Positions 48,183 through 58,667 of a stretch of DNA of 64,000 nucleotides are shown here, in pieces. How positions within the stretch are numbered: position 1 is the first letter of the stretch; the number at the start of each line of letters is the position of its first letter. Location of the stretch: NCBI RefSeq assembly GCF_017591435.1, contig NC_059303.1:1843949-1907948 (forward strand), read 5' to 3'. The position numbers and the translations under genes were made by a program. The notes below the pieces were generated by a model, which saw nothing but the letters and a program-made list of their open reading frames with translations, was not told the DNA's origin and did not search any database. The DNA comes from Portunus trituberculatus (lineage: Eukaryota; Arthropoda; Malacostraca; Decapoda; Portunidae).

Positions 48183-49170
48183 CAGGCAAACCCCGTTTAA
48201 CGAAGGAGTTACGATCCTAAAAAAACACTTCGTTAAGCGAAACTTTGTTAAGCAAACTGATTATAACAAGTTTAACCCCTGATATGAACTTCCATTGAGA
48301 GTAAGCAAAGCGAGAGTGCATCATACTACAGTAAAAGGTTTAATGAAAGTAAAAATATGAAGTTAAACATTTAGGTAGTTTAATTTGTCATTATAATGTA
48401 CACTAATGTATGTATGTACATAACTTTATAATGTTGATGATCTTAACTTTATGAAGGGAGGAAGAGTGAAAAGGGAAAGACACTAACTGGCAACCTGTGG
48501 AATGTAAACAAAGTGCGCATCATTGTACTGCATACAAAACTTATGTACCACATTTCCACAAGGCTTTCCATTTTATCCATTGTAGAGTCACGAATTCAGG
48601 TGGTTCTTTTAGCTTGCAAGGAAGATACGGTCTCACCAGCCTTCTTAATAGAGTCTGCTGACTTGAAAATAGAGACAGTATAATATGGAGTCAAGGTGGT
48701 GGCCAGCACTGCTATAGTTTTCTGGCCTCTCTCGTGTCTGTGAATAATATCTAGCTTCACTTGGAGAGTAAGAGACTTCCTGGTCTTCTTACGAACACTA
48801 GGCCAATTGCATGGCGTTTTGGTGATAAGTTGAGCTAGGGAAGACAAGCTGCTGCGGAGGCTGTTATGTTTTGACTGGGGAGTGAGTGTTGCGCGTGTTG
48901 TCCATGAGAGGCTTGATCTTGATCTTGATCTTTATTCTATAGGTGTCCTAGGATTTTTCCTGAGGCAGGCCTTAGTACCAGCAGCTCCTGGTGTATTCAA
49001 AAGCCTGTCAGCTTGCGTGGTATGCTGGGCTTTCAAATTTGGAAAAAAAATTACCTGGATAAAACTTCGTTAAAGCGAGTTTGGTGTTCGTTAAACGAGC
49101 AGATGATAGTAAAATGACACCGTTGTAGCGAAATTTCGTTGTGTGAACCTTCGTTAAACGGGGGTTGCCT
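48183..49170 (-). mobile_element. Tigger-like element T, copy 4
   Basis: Ends CAGGCAAACCCCGTTTAACG and CGTTAAACGGGGGTTGCCT. The minus strand at 48596-48800 encodes KKTRKSLTLQVKLDIIHRHE and IFKSADSIKKAGETVSSL, the N-terminal DNA-binding part only. A short duplicated terminus (ACAGGCAAACATATATATAC) precedes it at 48164. Confidence 0.8.
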
Positions 49171-49183
49171 ATATATATATATA

Positions 49184-50319
49184 CAGTAAGGTCCCGAGTT
49201 ACATCAGAGTTACGTTCCTGAAACATGACGTAAGTCGATTTTGTACGTAACTCGAGTTTTTGTACTTTCAAAGCATATTATCGAGTTTTCAACCAATCAT
49301 TGTTTATGGTCATTCAGGTAAGTAAAAGGTTATATTGTTATATTGGTATATTATTTACAACTATGTAGAAATATATTGATTAGGGCCGCGAACGCGAAGG
49401 ACTGCAGGTTGCCGAGAAGGGTGGTCTGAGGCCACCAGGAGGGTGGGCAGGTCGAATGTTGTGACTACCAGGCCGGGACAGCTGGGAGCTTTGTGGAGTG
49501 CGGTAGGTGTAGAAGCGTTATATAAGTAAAAGATTATATTGTTATATTATTTACAAGTGTGTAGGTATATGAAACACAAGCTGGTTTTTGTTGTTGATTA
49601 GGGCCGCGAACGCAAAGGACTGCATGTTGCCAGAGGGGTGGACGCCTGAGGCCGCCAGGAAGGTAGGCAGGTCGAATGTTGCGACGTCCAGGGTGGACAG
49701 CTGGGAGCATAGTGCAGTGTGTAGGGAGTAGAAGCGTGGGCAGCGGAGCAGGAAATGCAATAGGAAAGGGTAATACGGATCAGCAGACAGGCGCAGACAG
49801 TGCAAGTGACCTGCAAGTGTCGTGTGGCCCAGACGAAGGCTCCGGAGTTGTTATTGTTGTGATAGGTGCACGAGCCCTCAAGGTCGTCAACCTCCCCATT
49901 GTCATGGTAACGGGTTTCCCATTTTCTTCTTCACTCCCTTATACACAGCTGCTGCCTCCCTTCTCATGTCTTTTAATTATGTCCACTTTTTCTTGTAGCG
50001 TAATGGTTTTCCTTTTCTTAGCATCACTGCTATCACTCAGGAGTTTTCTTTTTGGTGCCATTGAGCAAGATACTAAGATAGTCAGCAAACGCAGATGTAT
50101 GAACACTCTTGCTTGGGGCGACGGTGTGGTGGAACTGAAGTATGTAGAGTGTTTTTGTATTGAAGCGTGAGGTGGGCAGTTTGGCGGATAACCACTAGTG
50201 ACGCCTGGCGGCCAACAATAACAATAAAGCCCGCGCTTTACGATTTATAAATTTTCAATTTTTTAAATCTTAAATTGCGAGTTTGACGTAACTCGAGACC
50301 GACGTAACCCGGGACCTTA

Positions 50320-50322
<3 letters not shown>
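49184..50322 (-). mobile_element. Tigger-like element D, copy 3, with internal duplication
   Basis: Ends CAGTAAGGTCCCGAGTTACA and CGTAACCCGGGACCTTACTG with TA on both sides. The minus strand near 49940-50065 still shows the transposase start (MAPKRK-like). The block GCCGCGAACGCGAAGGACTG occurs at about 49384, and a near copy at about 49602, so some 220 bp are duplicated relative to copies 1 and 2. Confidence 0.78.

Positions 50323-50400
<78 letters not shown>
50323..50400. repeat. (TA)n followed by (CA)n
   Basis: TA units to about 50381, then CA units to 50400, between element D3 and the MITE at 50401. Confidence 0.95.
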
Positions 50401-50401
<1 letters not shown>

Positions 50402-50646
50402 TTAACCCTCGGCTATCGCACCCAATTGGGGCCGAAATAGCCGCGCTATAGCCGAAAACGCGATAGCCGAATTGATCTTGGCGGGAAGGCGGTTTTGACC
50501 AATGAGCGCTCAGATATTCCATTACGTCATGGCGGGGCGCGCGATAGCAGGCAACTGAGGTCGCGATAATGAAATATTAGCAGCTTCTCATGGGTGCGCG
50601 ATAGCAATAAAACGCGATAGCCGAAGTCGCGATAGCCGAGGGTTGA

Positions 50647-50649
<3 letters not shown>
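50401..50649. mobile_element. Short MITE W
   Basis: About 250 bp. The right end GCGATAGCCGAGGGTTGACTG precedes TA; the left end CTTAACCCTCGGCTATCGC is its inverted match. The core motif CGATAGCCGA recurs inside (50460-50470, 50612-50640). It is non-coding and CpG-rich, and lies between two (TA)n arrays. Confidence 0.75.

Positions 50650-50710
<61 letters not shown>
50650..50710. repeat. (TA)n microsatellite
   Basis: TA run between MITE W and the third Tigger family-G fragment. Confidence 0.95.
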
Positions 50711-50718
<8 letters not shown>

Positions 50719-50719
50719 A

Positions 50720-50917
50720 CAGTAAGTCCTCGTTATATGTTAGTTCTTTAACCAGTAAATTCACAGTTACGGTAATTGGAAATTACTACCCTCGATTTGA
50801 TATACACTAAGAAAAATTCACAGATACGGTATCCGTTCATGTCATTCAAGAGGGGCTAGCGCGGAGGAGCAGGGGTGATGACATCATCGACACAACACCT
50901 CCTTGCCACTCACAGTA
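50720..50917 (+). mobile_element. Tigger family G, copy 3 (end fragment)
   Basis: Begins CAGTAAGTCCTCGTTATATG and matches the right-hand ~200 bp of copies 1 and 2 in inverted orientation (for example CTACCCTCGATTTGATATAC). It ends at the TA (50916-50917) where element P2 begins. That TA is the same position at which element V entered copy 1. Confidence 0.75.
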
Positions 50918-51518
50918 CAGTAATACTCCGCTTAACGAACGTTCGTTTAACGAATTTCCGGTTTAACATACTACATAAAGTTAGACCAAAAGTCTGCATA
51001 ACATACAACCACATCCGTTTTAGCGAATTTTCTGAGTTTGAATTTGCCGGGTGAGGGACTGAACGCGGCAGCTTCGCTGTGATTGTCTGGCTCCCTGCTT
51101 CTGTCTCTAGCACTCCTGGAGCTGGATCCAAGATTCTTTAATAACGTCAGAGCAACCTCTTGTAGCGAAATGGCATCCATGAACGCTTGGGGGACGGTGA
51201 CAAGGTTGCTATCAGGTCGCTCTGAGGATACTGGGAACACCACCTCTGGAGGTGGTGTTACTGTCTTGTATATGCATTTATGTTCACGAAATATTTCTAT
51301 TAGCTTTTTACAAACCTTGGCCCCAAGAAAGGATTTTTTTGTAATGCATAAAGTGAAATCTTACATGGAATACCAAAAAATAAAGCAGAGATGAGATGAG
51401 CCAGAGACGAAGTGGGAGACTCGCGGCCACTCGGCCGCCTCTTCTTCTTGTGACCCTTTTAGCCTGCGTGTTGTCTTTTTTCATGATATTTGTTTCCACT
51501 TCTCTATTGCTTGCTATA

Positions 51519-52757
51519 CAGTACCCTCCCGAGTTTAGCGCTTGCTTTCTTCTTAAGATATAGCGCCAAACTCGAGGATTGCTAAACTTGGGGTATTGAA
51601 AACAATATAAAAACGCTTATTCATTCTGGCCCGGGACGAAGCTGATTTTTTTTCCTCCCCACTTTACTCTCTTATTTCAAAATACCGATAAATTGGTGGG
51701 TGTATTCAGTTTCAGTGAAGAATGCTCTTGTTAAGACGAAAAAAACTGGGATACACACTTTATTGAAAAGAACAAAAAGAGAAAAGAAATAATAAGAACT
51801 CTAACAGCACATAATCTCACTCTGGGGCATGGTCCGCTAGCGCAAAGCCTTCAAATTTGTTTCATCATCGTTGAATATTTGACGGAGATCGTAACCGCCG
51901 TCCTCAGTCATCTGTTTCAAGACACCAATGAAACTTTCCACCTCTTCTGTAGATCGTCTGCTGCTTCACCCAGACATCGTGCCCTCTTGAACGCAGTGTC
52001 TTTTTTAACCTTGAGAACCAGCCATTACTAGCAGAGAAAGGTGGAGGATTGACAATGTTTAACTTACGTGCCACTGCAGCATATATTTCTCTTGCCTTCT
52101 GTCTTACCTTACCAGAAGATATGCACACATTTCGGTCATTTTTGTCAACAATATATTTCTTCAAATAGTGTTCTGTTGTTACCATCAACTTGCTTGTAGG
52201 ATGCGTGATGTGAGCAACTTGAATCACAGAACTCCGTCGAGTGTCTTTCAGGAAACGTTCTATTTCCTCACGTTTCGCTCTTATTCCTCTAACAGTAGAC
52301 TCACTAATGTTGAACAAGTTTCCAACGGCAACAGGTCCCATTCCAGCATCAAGCTTATCCAACACTTCGCCTTTTTCTTTCATGTTTAACAGTCTTTTCT
52401 TCTTACCCTGCCTCTCTGGCCTGCTTCCTTTTGCAAGTAGGTTTCTTGAGCCACATGCTGCAGTGCCTCCTTTATTTCCTGACATCACAATTAATTAGCT
52501 TGCATATAAGAACTATCAAGATGCTGGTGGAAGAGGGCTAAGGACGCGTGCACACGTGGTCAGCTCAGTCAACCAACTGCAGGAGTCTTGGGGCAGCATA
52601 CGTGACGCCGCCCGGAAGTAAACGCGACCGATACTTGTCAAAGCAGTGCGAAGCTCGGGGCGATACAGCGCCAAACTCGGGATGGTAAGAATTTAGGACT
52701 AAGCGCCAAACTCGAGGATCGCGAAACTCGTATAGCGCTAAACTCGGGAGGGTACTG
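51519..52757 (-). mobile_element. Tigger-like element R carrying a DNA-binding-domain ORF
   Basis: Ends CAGTACCCTCCCGAGTTTAG and CTAAACTCGGGAGGGTACTG, perfect inverted repeats over this span. TA lies at 51517-51518 and 52758-52759. The other copy of the host element has the undisturbed site near 22810. It is 1239 bp and codes for one intact minus-strand ORF. Confidence 0.88.
51904..52488 (-). CDS. Tigger transposase N-terminal DNA-binding protein, 194 aa, no DDE domain
   Basis: A continuous frame from ATG to stop. Residues about 30-75 form a CENP-B-type helix-turn-helix (KEKGEVLDKLDAGMGPVAVG then LFNISESTVRGIRAKREEI). Residues about 100-165 form the Tc5-type second DNA-binding domain (TEHYLKKYIVDKND, KVRQKAREIYAAVARKLN, ASNGWFSRLKKTL). 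The protein stops about where the catalytic domain would begin, and no D-D-D motif follows within the element. Such a product could bind the ends of related elements without cutting. Expression is not shown; it could also be a plain deletion derivative. The start could be the second Met, one residue in. Confidence 0.72.
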   Translation of the reverse strand: MMSGNKGGTAACGSRNLLAKGSRPERQGKKKRLLNMKEKGEVLDKLDAGMGPVAVGNLFNISESTVRGIRAKREEIERFLKDTRRSSVIQVAHITHPTSKLMVTTEHYLKKYIVDKNDRNVCISSGKVRQKAREIYAAVARKLNIVNPPPFSASNGWFSRLKKTLRSRGHDVWVKQQTIYRRGGKFHWCLETDD

Positions 52758-53648
52758 TAATGGATATCATATCTTAGTATTCATATATGTTCATGCTATG
52801 AGGATAACTTTGACTCCACGGCACTGAGTGATAGTGAATTAGTAATGAAATACTACGGTATTTCATTAATAATTCACTATCACTCACTGCCACGGAGTCG
52901 AGCTTATCCTCATGGCATGAGCGTATATGAATACTAAGATATGATATCCATTATAGCAGGCAATAGAGGAGTGGAAACAAATATCATGGGAAAAGATAAC
53001 ACGCAGGCTAAAAAGGTCACAAGAAGAAGAAGCGGCCAAGTCGTCGCGAGTCTCCCACTTCGTCTCAGGCTCATCTCATCTTTGCTTTATTTTTTGGTAT
53101 TCCATTAATACCTGTAAATGAAGTAGATAATAGAACATAATGCAATAATAAATGAAAAATTATAATACGAAAATTGTACGAAAATGTGGAACCTTGTCTT
53201 TCGAGTGAGGCGATGTCTGATACCAAAGTGGCGGCAGAGGAGGAAGGCAAACGGCAGAAAATATAGAAAATAGCAGGAAACATTAACACTTAACTTTACG
53301 AAACACTTAAAATTATTACCATATTTTACAGCTTACAAGACGCACATTTTTTTCCTAAAAAATACTCAGAAAAATACTAGTGCGTCTTCCAAGATGGCAA
53401 CACCCAACCTCAAGTGAGCTTGGACGCTTGACCGATAGTGACCTGGATTTGTATGTTGGGTCATTACATTATGATGTTAGCTTAAGTACGTATTATTTTA
53501 TTCAGCCTTTTATATTATGTAAACTCAGTACTTAGCTGTTACAAGTATTTCCAATACCATAATCCTTCCTGTAGCCTACTCGACGTGTGGAGAAAATGGA
53601 CCACTCCCTCGTCTCATAGCAACACTCACGTACGAACTTGCACACGAA

Positions 53649-53849
53649 CAGAATGGATCAAGTGGATAATGAGAAATTGATTCTGAGAGAAGAATATGAC
53701 ATTAGAAGCACAAGATCGCATAGTAAGAATCTGAGCAAGGGAAGATGTCTGAGAGATGTTAAAAAATATAGTTTCCTGCAAAGATATGTTGAGACTTGGA
53801 ACAGTTTGAGTGAGGAAGTGATGTCATCAAAGAGTGTGCATAGCTTTAA
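53649..53849 (+). mobile_element. 5'-truncated LINE tail, left part
   Basis: Codes for the C-terminal domain of the common LINE (MDQVDNEKLILREEYDIRST to EEVMSSKSVHSF) and breaks at TTAA (53846-53849), where a piggyBac-like element has entered. The right part is 57025-57112. Confidence 0.8.
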
Positions 53850-54393
53850 CCCTTATGTTCCGGCGATCGTATATGAACGATTGCATCAGTGCGTCCGTAG
53901 CGACAGCGATCGTTTCCGTAATCAAGAATTTTCGCGCCTCATGTTTGAGCTCCACGCGAGTATCTGGTTTCTTTTTCCACCAGTAGTGTTGCCACTAGCT
54001 CTGTATATTTAGGGGTAACTAAGCTATTCTCCCATTCTGAGGGCGACACTTGGCAACCCCAGCGACCTGCCGTGTCGAAAGCACCCTGATAAGAGCGAAG
54101 GGACATCTCAGTTCATAACTCACTATAGAACAAGACAGATAATTTTTATTTAGCAGTGCTTCTGAGCCAGACTACAGTGACAGTGATTATGAGGAAGAAA
54201 CTAAAGAAAGCGAAGACAGCAGTAGTGAAGACTCGGAAAATGATTCAGAGGATCCACCTGTTTTCTCAGAACAGAGAGAAGACAGAGATAGTGGTAATGG
54301 AGAACAGACTCCAGACATCGTATTGAGAACCCAGAGAGAGAGAGAGAGAGAGAGATGTTATTTGCTTGAAACTTGAAATGAAAAGGGGTGAAA

Positions 54394-54396
<3 letters not shown>

Positions 54397-54446
<50 letters not shown>
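54397..54446. repeat. (CT)n microsatellite
   Basis: About 25 CT units inside the piggyBac-like element. A complementary (GA)n tract of about 24 bp follows at 54479-54502. Confidence 0.95.
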
Positions 54447-54450
<4 letters not shown>

Positions 54451-54500
54451 GGAAATGTACAATTTCTCTTCCAAGATGAGAGAGAGAGAGAGAGAGAGAG

Positions 54501-54502
<2 letters not shown>

Positions 54503-54564
<62 letters not shown>
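54503..54564. repeat. (GT)n tract = LINE (AC)n tail on minus strand
   Basis: About 31 GT units immediately beyond the 3' motif of a minus-strand LINE fragment, so this is read as the retrotransposon's dinucleotide tail. Confidence 0.9.
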
Positions 54565-54567
<3 letters not shown>

Positions 54568-54698
54568 TTACCTAGTTGTAGTTTTACAGGGCCTGGGCTT
54601 TATGCTCGTGTGGTCCCGTCTCCATATCTACACTTATCCAATTTTTCTTTAAAACTATGTACACTCTTTGCTGATACCACTTCCTCACTCAAACTGTG
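54565..54698 (-). mobile_element. Very short LINE 3' fragment in the tail of LINE H
   Basis: 134 bp of LINE C-terminal coding and 3' end (reads EEVVSAKSVHSFK-like on the minus strand, then the CTAGGTAAATACACAC motif). It starts where the (AC)n tail of LINE H ends, repeating on the minus strand the head-to-tail pattern of the first 18 kb. Confidence 0.82.
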
Positions 54699-54707
54699 TG
54701 TGTGTGT

Positions 54708-56770
54708 ATTTACCTAGTTGTAGTTTTACAGGGCCTGGGCTTTATGCTCGTGTGGCCCCGTCTCCATATCTACACTTGTCCAATCTTACTTTAAAAGTAT
54801 GCACACTCGTTGCAGACACTACTTCTTCATTTAAACTGTTCCACGTCTCAATACATTTTTGAGGGAAACTATATTTTTTAACTTCTCTCAGACATCTTCC
54901 TTTTCTCAGCTTTTTACTATGCGATCTTGTGCTTCGGATGTCATATTCTTCTCTCAGGATCAGTTTCTCATTATCCACTTGGTCCATTCCGTTGATCAAT
55001 TTAAAAACTTGTATCAGGTCTCCTCTCTCCCTTCTTTGTTCCAGGGTTGGTAGATCCATAGCCTTTAGTCTCTCCTCATATGTCATCCCTTCAAATTCTG
55101 GAACCATTCTTGTAGCCATTTTTTGTAGTCTCTCCAATTTCCTTATGTGTTTCTTTTTATGAGGGGTCCACACTACTCCTGCATATTCCAATCTGGGTCT
55201 TATTATAGTACTTATCAATTTCTTCATCATTTCTTTGTCCATGTAGTGAAATGCTACTCCAATATTCCTTAGCAAATTATATGTTTCTTTAAAAATTCTA
55301 TCAATATGGCTTACTGGTTGATTGTTTTCTTCCATTGTCACTCCTAAGTCCTTTTCCTTTTTTACTTTCTCCAGTTCTACTCCATCTCCCATCTTATAGA
55401 TTCCCACGGGTCGTCTTTCACTCTTTCCCATTTCCATGACATGGCTTTTGTTCACATTGAATTCCATTTCCCACTTTTTGCTCCATTCCCATATCTTATT
55501 TAGGTCTTCTTGCAGTATTTCACAATCCTCTTTTTGCTTTATAACTCTGCACAGTTTCGTATCATCTGCAAACAGATTTATGTAGCTGTTCACTCCTGGC
55601 ATGTCGTTAGTATAAATGAGGAAAAGTATTGGTGCCAATACTGACCCTTGTGGCACTCCGCTTTCTACTGCTCTCCACTTGGACTTCATATCTTTAACTA
55701 CCGTCCTTATTTCTCTCCCCCCCTCAAATAATTTTCTATCCATCTCAATGTGCTTCCTTTTAAGCCACCCTTCTCTAACTTCCATAGTAATCTTCCATGT
55801 GGCACTTTGCCAAACGCCTTTTTTAAATCCAAATAAATACAGTCAATCCATCCCTCTCTCTCTTGTACTCTATCAACTATTCTAGAATAGAAACTCAGTA
55901 AATTAGTTACACAAGGCCGTCTTTTCCTAAAACCAAATTGGCTATTTGATATTAATTTGTTATCTTCAAGGAACTCGATCCATTGTTTCTTTATTATTTT
56001 TTCACACATCTTGCATATTACACTAGTTAGTGATACCAGTCTGTAATTTAAAGGTTCTTCCTTTCTTCCACTCTTATATATGGGAACCACCTCAGCTCTT
56101 TTCCATTCTACTGGTACTGTTCCATTTTCTATTGAGCATTTTATGATGTTGTATGTAGGACTTGCTAGTTCTTACCTACATTCTCTCAGTATTCTGCCTG
56201 AGACTTCATCTGGTCCCATTGCCTTGTCTTCATCCAGTTCCTTCATTAATTATTTTATTTCAAGCTTGGTTAGTTTAATCTCTTTCATATAGACTGTCTC
56301 TCTATTATCCTGTGGCCTTTCAAATATAGATTCCTTAGTAAAGACCTCCTGGAATTTATTATTTAATAGTTCTGCCATACTTTTTGGGTCTTCCACCATC
56401 CCGTTCTCTCCTTTTAACCTTTCTATTGTTTCTCTTTGTCTGATTTTTCCATTTATAAATCTATAGAACAATTTTGGTTGCTCCTTACATTTTTCGACAA
56501 TGTCCTTTTCAAAGTTCTTTCCCTCTTCCTTCCTTAACATATTCATTTCTCGCTGCCTTGAAGTTTTCCTTATTTGTTGGATTTCTATTTCTCCTCCACC
56601 TTTTCCATGCTCCATCTCTTTTCTCCTTTGCCCTAGCACACCTTGCATTAAACCAATCTTTCTTTCCTTCTTCTTTAGGTCTATATTTCGGGACTTATTC
56701 CCTGACTCCTGTTTTATATATTTCCAAAAATAAATTGTACTTCTCTTGCATCGTCTCTGAGTTTTTTTCT
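54708..56770 (-). mobile_element. LINE copy H, 5'-truncated
   Basis: Runs from the pre-RT linker (about 56770) to the 3' motif CTAGGTAAATACACACAC at 54703-54720. Readable RT blocks are AMGPDEVSGRI near 56200, PLNYRLVSLTSVICKMCE, QFGFRKRRPC, YLDLKKAFGKVPH (Asp of AFDK changed to Gly), SGVPQGSVLAP and an intact FADDTKL. It is closest to copies A, A2 and E2. Confidence 0.88.
54742..55785 (-). CDS. LINE RT palm and C-terminal domain (copy H)
   Basis: A 347-residue open frame starting inside the RT: VESGVPQGSVLAPILFLIYT, INLFADDTKLCRV with both catalytic Asp of the palm box, then WEMEFNVNKSHVM and LEYAGVVWTPHKKKH, ending GDGATRA. It is uninterrupted to the natural C-terminus, which makes H the least decayed 3' half in the window. 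The upstream RT (55707-56090) is in another frame because of an indel near 55740. Not functional as it stands. Confidence 0.8.
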   Translation of the reverse strand: MEVREGWLKRKHIEMDRKLFEGGREIRTVVKDMKSKWRAVESGVPQGSVLAPILFLIYTNDMPGVNSYINLFADDTKLCRVIKQKEDCEILQEDLNKIWEWSKKWEMEFNVNKSHVMEMGKSERRPVGIYKMGDGVELEKVKKEKDLGVTMEENNQPVSHIDRIFKETYNLLRNIGVAFHYMDKEMMKKLISTIIRPRLEYAGVVWTPHKKKHIRKLERLQKMATRMVPEFEGMTYEERLKAMDLPTLEQRRERGDLIQVFKLINGMDQVDNEKLILREEYDIRSTRSHSKKLRKGRCLREVKKYSFPQKCIETWNSLNEEVVSATSVHTFKVRLDKCRYGDGATRA

Positions 56771-57024
56771 GTGTTTTTGTGGTGTCATCGCTCACCGAGC
56801 TGTTTCTGCTTGACGGATCACACAGCGGGCGGAGGAGGAATCCTTGATAAGGCAATAACTAAACTTTCAAAGGTCACATCGAGCTAGAAAGTACATCATT
56901 GTATTCAGAATAACAAAGAGAAAATAATTATTAGTATTCAAACAGTCTTCTGACAATTTCTAGGTTTGCCATTTTAACCCGTCTTGGGATATTGGAAAAT
57001 ACTTTTATCACCGGAACATAAGGG

Positions 57025-57112
57025 TTAAAAAAAAATTGGATAAGTATAGATATGGAGACAGGGCCACATGAGCGTAAAGCCCAGGCCCTGTAAAATTACA
57101 ACTAGGTAAATA
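57025..57112 (+). mobile_element. LINE tail, right part
   Basis: Begins with the duplicated TTAA and reads AAATTGGATAAGTATAGATA through to CAACTAGGTAAATAC, continuing the LINE interrupted at 53849. It ends without an (AC)n tract against element U sequence. Confidence 0.8.
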
Positions 57113-57625
57113 CATGCCAGGTGCCTTTATACTTTTATTAATAGAGCATCCAAATGGCTTACTCTTTCAAGCAAGAGTCAAAACTCCACTTGTGAATTAT
57201 TTTCACAATGATAAAGCCTGTGAAGCACGATTGCAAAATAAAATAAATACGAACTGCAGCACTGACGCATTGTTTCGGCGATCAGACAAGTGATTCCATA
57301 ATGTAAACAATACGTCCAATACATGCCATCGTCCGCCACTAAAACAAGAAGAGATGAACTGTTTCACTGTGTATGTGTATTTACCTATGGTGTTTTTATT
57401 TACATAGTTTTAAATTTGTGGTGAGTGCTCCAGCAAATTTGTAATGAGTGCTGAAACAATAGTGTCTTGCAGACTCCTTGCTTCTGATGTTTTTGTGTTC
57501 AGTGGTCAGGTATATAATGAATGTGTTCTTGTATGAGAATTACTTTTTTTTTCTTAGAAATTTCTTTCAAATATTAGGGTGCGTCTTCCAAGATGCAGCA
57601 TCTTGGAAGCTGTAGAATACGGTAT

Positions 57626-57815
57626 TTATTTATTTATTTTTTTCAGGTTCTAAATAGTGAGAATTTAAAAATTTTCTGCATGCAGGAATTTCGAGTTTTG
57701 TTTTGTATCTTTTGTATGCTGAGTAATTTTTCGTAATATGAAGCGAAAAAATCTTCGCATATCATTTCGTAAAATGAAAGTTTTTATACAGAAGCTTTTA
57801 TATCTCGAGGTACCA

Positions 57816-57817
<2 letters not shown>
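57626..57817. mobile_element. Fragment of a DNA element ending in GTACCACTGTA
   Basis: The right end ATATCTCGAGGTACCACTG before TA resembles the terminus of the element at 15605-16907. The left end is not visible. Confidence 0.45.

Positions 57818-57887
<70 letters not shown>
57818..57887. repeat. (TA)n microsatellite
   Basis: TA run between two DNA-element termini. Confidence 0.95.
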
Positions 57888-57892
<5 letters not shown>

Positions 57893-58445
57893 CAGGTAAC
57901 TCTTGGTTAACGCGATAGATGCGTTCCAAAAGGCATCGCATATATCAAAATTCACATAAAACAAACTTGTAATTCTCATAAGAAATAATAGATAGTAGGG
58001 GGATGCGGGATGTGGTCCCAAAAAATTTTGTACAAGATACTCTTTATTTGGCTTAATTAACATATTTTTATAATTTACTATTCTAAATACTAGAAGTGTA
58101 TTTAAAGTAAAGGGAAAAGCAAGAAATAATAAGAGAAACCAAAAATAATAAGAGAAAACAACAAAACAAAGAATACGTAAACACATCACTCACTGTGTCA
58201 CTGCCTTCACCACTCACATCACAGTCAGTCACAATCTTGCTCTGAGCTTTACCACTTTATCAAAAATCCACTTATCAAAAATAACCCCACAGTATAAAAG
58301 TAAACACTAGTAAAAAAATAAACACTGTCGCTGTCCACCTCCATTTCCTGGTTAAAACAGCCCCTGTTTACCCTAACGGCCCCATGTTTACCATGACGAC
58401 CCCACACCAAATTTTGTGTTATTGTCCTTATTTTTACTGTTATGT
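57893..58445. mobile_element. DNA element AB, left end plus interior
   Basis: Starts CAGGTAACTCTTGGTTAACG after TA, similar to the end of Tigger E but distinct. No inverted right end was found; the limit at 58445 is a guess based on the TTAACACGTTCACCGCGG sequence beginning there, itself reminiscent of piggyBac-like ends. Confidence 0.45.
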
Positions 58446-58667
58446 TAACACGTTCACCGCGGCTGGCAACTCAGCGTTCCAGAGAGTGTTTTGTAGTATG
58501 GAGCGTTAAAAACCATAACGTATTGGTACACTGGTATACCCTGCGCATATAGTGCATAGACGTATACAGGGTGTAACACGACTTTCGGTAAATATTGGAA
58601 GGAGTAAGAGAACATGCATTTCTAAGCAGAAAATATTATATACACATGCATTTTAAGGTTCTGTTTA

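Larger units (their letters stand above)
50918..53105. mobile_element. Tigger-like element P, copy 2 (right end lost), with foldback interior
   Basis: Left end CAGTAATACTCCGCTTAACG after TA. The minus strand at 50971-51243 has an open frame (MDAISLQEVALTLLKNLGSS) also present in inverted form in element S1; its family is unknown. From about 51298 the sequence matches P1. After the nested element R (51519-52757) it continues and then folds back on itself: 52857-53105 is the inverse of the preceding arm. No right terminus is found. Confidence 0.65.
53850..57024 (+). mobile_element. piggyBac-like element in LINE tail, itself split by a reversed LINE
   Basis: TTAA at both borders (53846-53849 and 57025-57028). 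The 14-bp ends CCCTTATGTTCCGG and CCGGAACATAAGGG are perfect inverted repeats. Near 54150-54320 an acidic open stretch (ASEPDYSDSDYEEETKESED, then DSENDSEDPPVFSEQ) looks like a piggyBac transposase leader. (GA)n/(CT)n tracts and a reversed LINE (54565-56770) occupy the middle, and the catalytic domain is gone. The family differs from the element at 39620, judging from its ends. Confidence 0.82.
53319..57622. mobile_element. DNA element U, copy 2, host of a four-level nest
   Basis: Ends CCATATTTTACAGCTTACAA and AAGCTGTAGAATACGG with TA at 53317-53318 and 57623-57624. The flanking parts match U1 (45896-46743) on both sides of the insertion. In U1, CACACGAACGCATTCACGTC runs straight into ATGCCAGGTGCC; here a LINE tail sits between CACACGAAC and ATGCCAGG, with about 11 bp of target lost. 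Confidence 0.8.

Noticed and set aside
54388..54717. Ser-Leu and Cys-Val repeat frames
   Set aside because: They come from (CT)n, (GA)n and (GT)n tracts, not from coding sequence.
58445..58462. Possible piggyBac-like element start (TTAACACGTTCACCGCGG)
   Set aside because: No matching inverted end or second TTAA with the same terminus could be found to the right, so it is noted but not called as an element.
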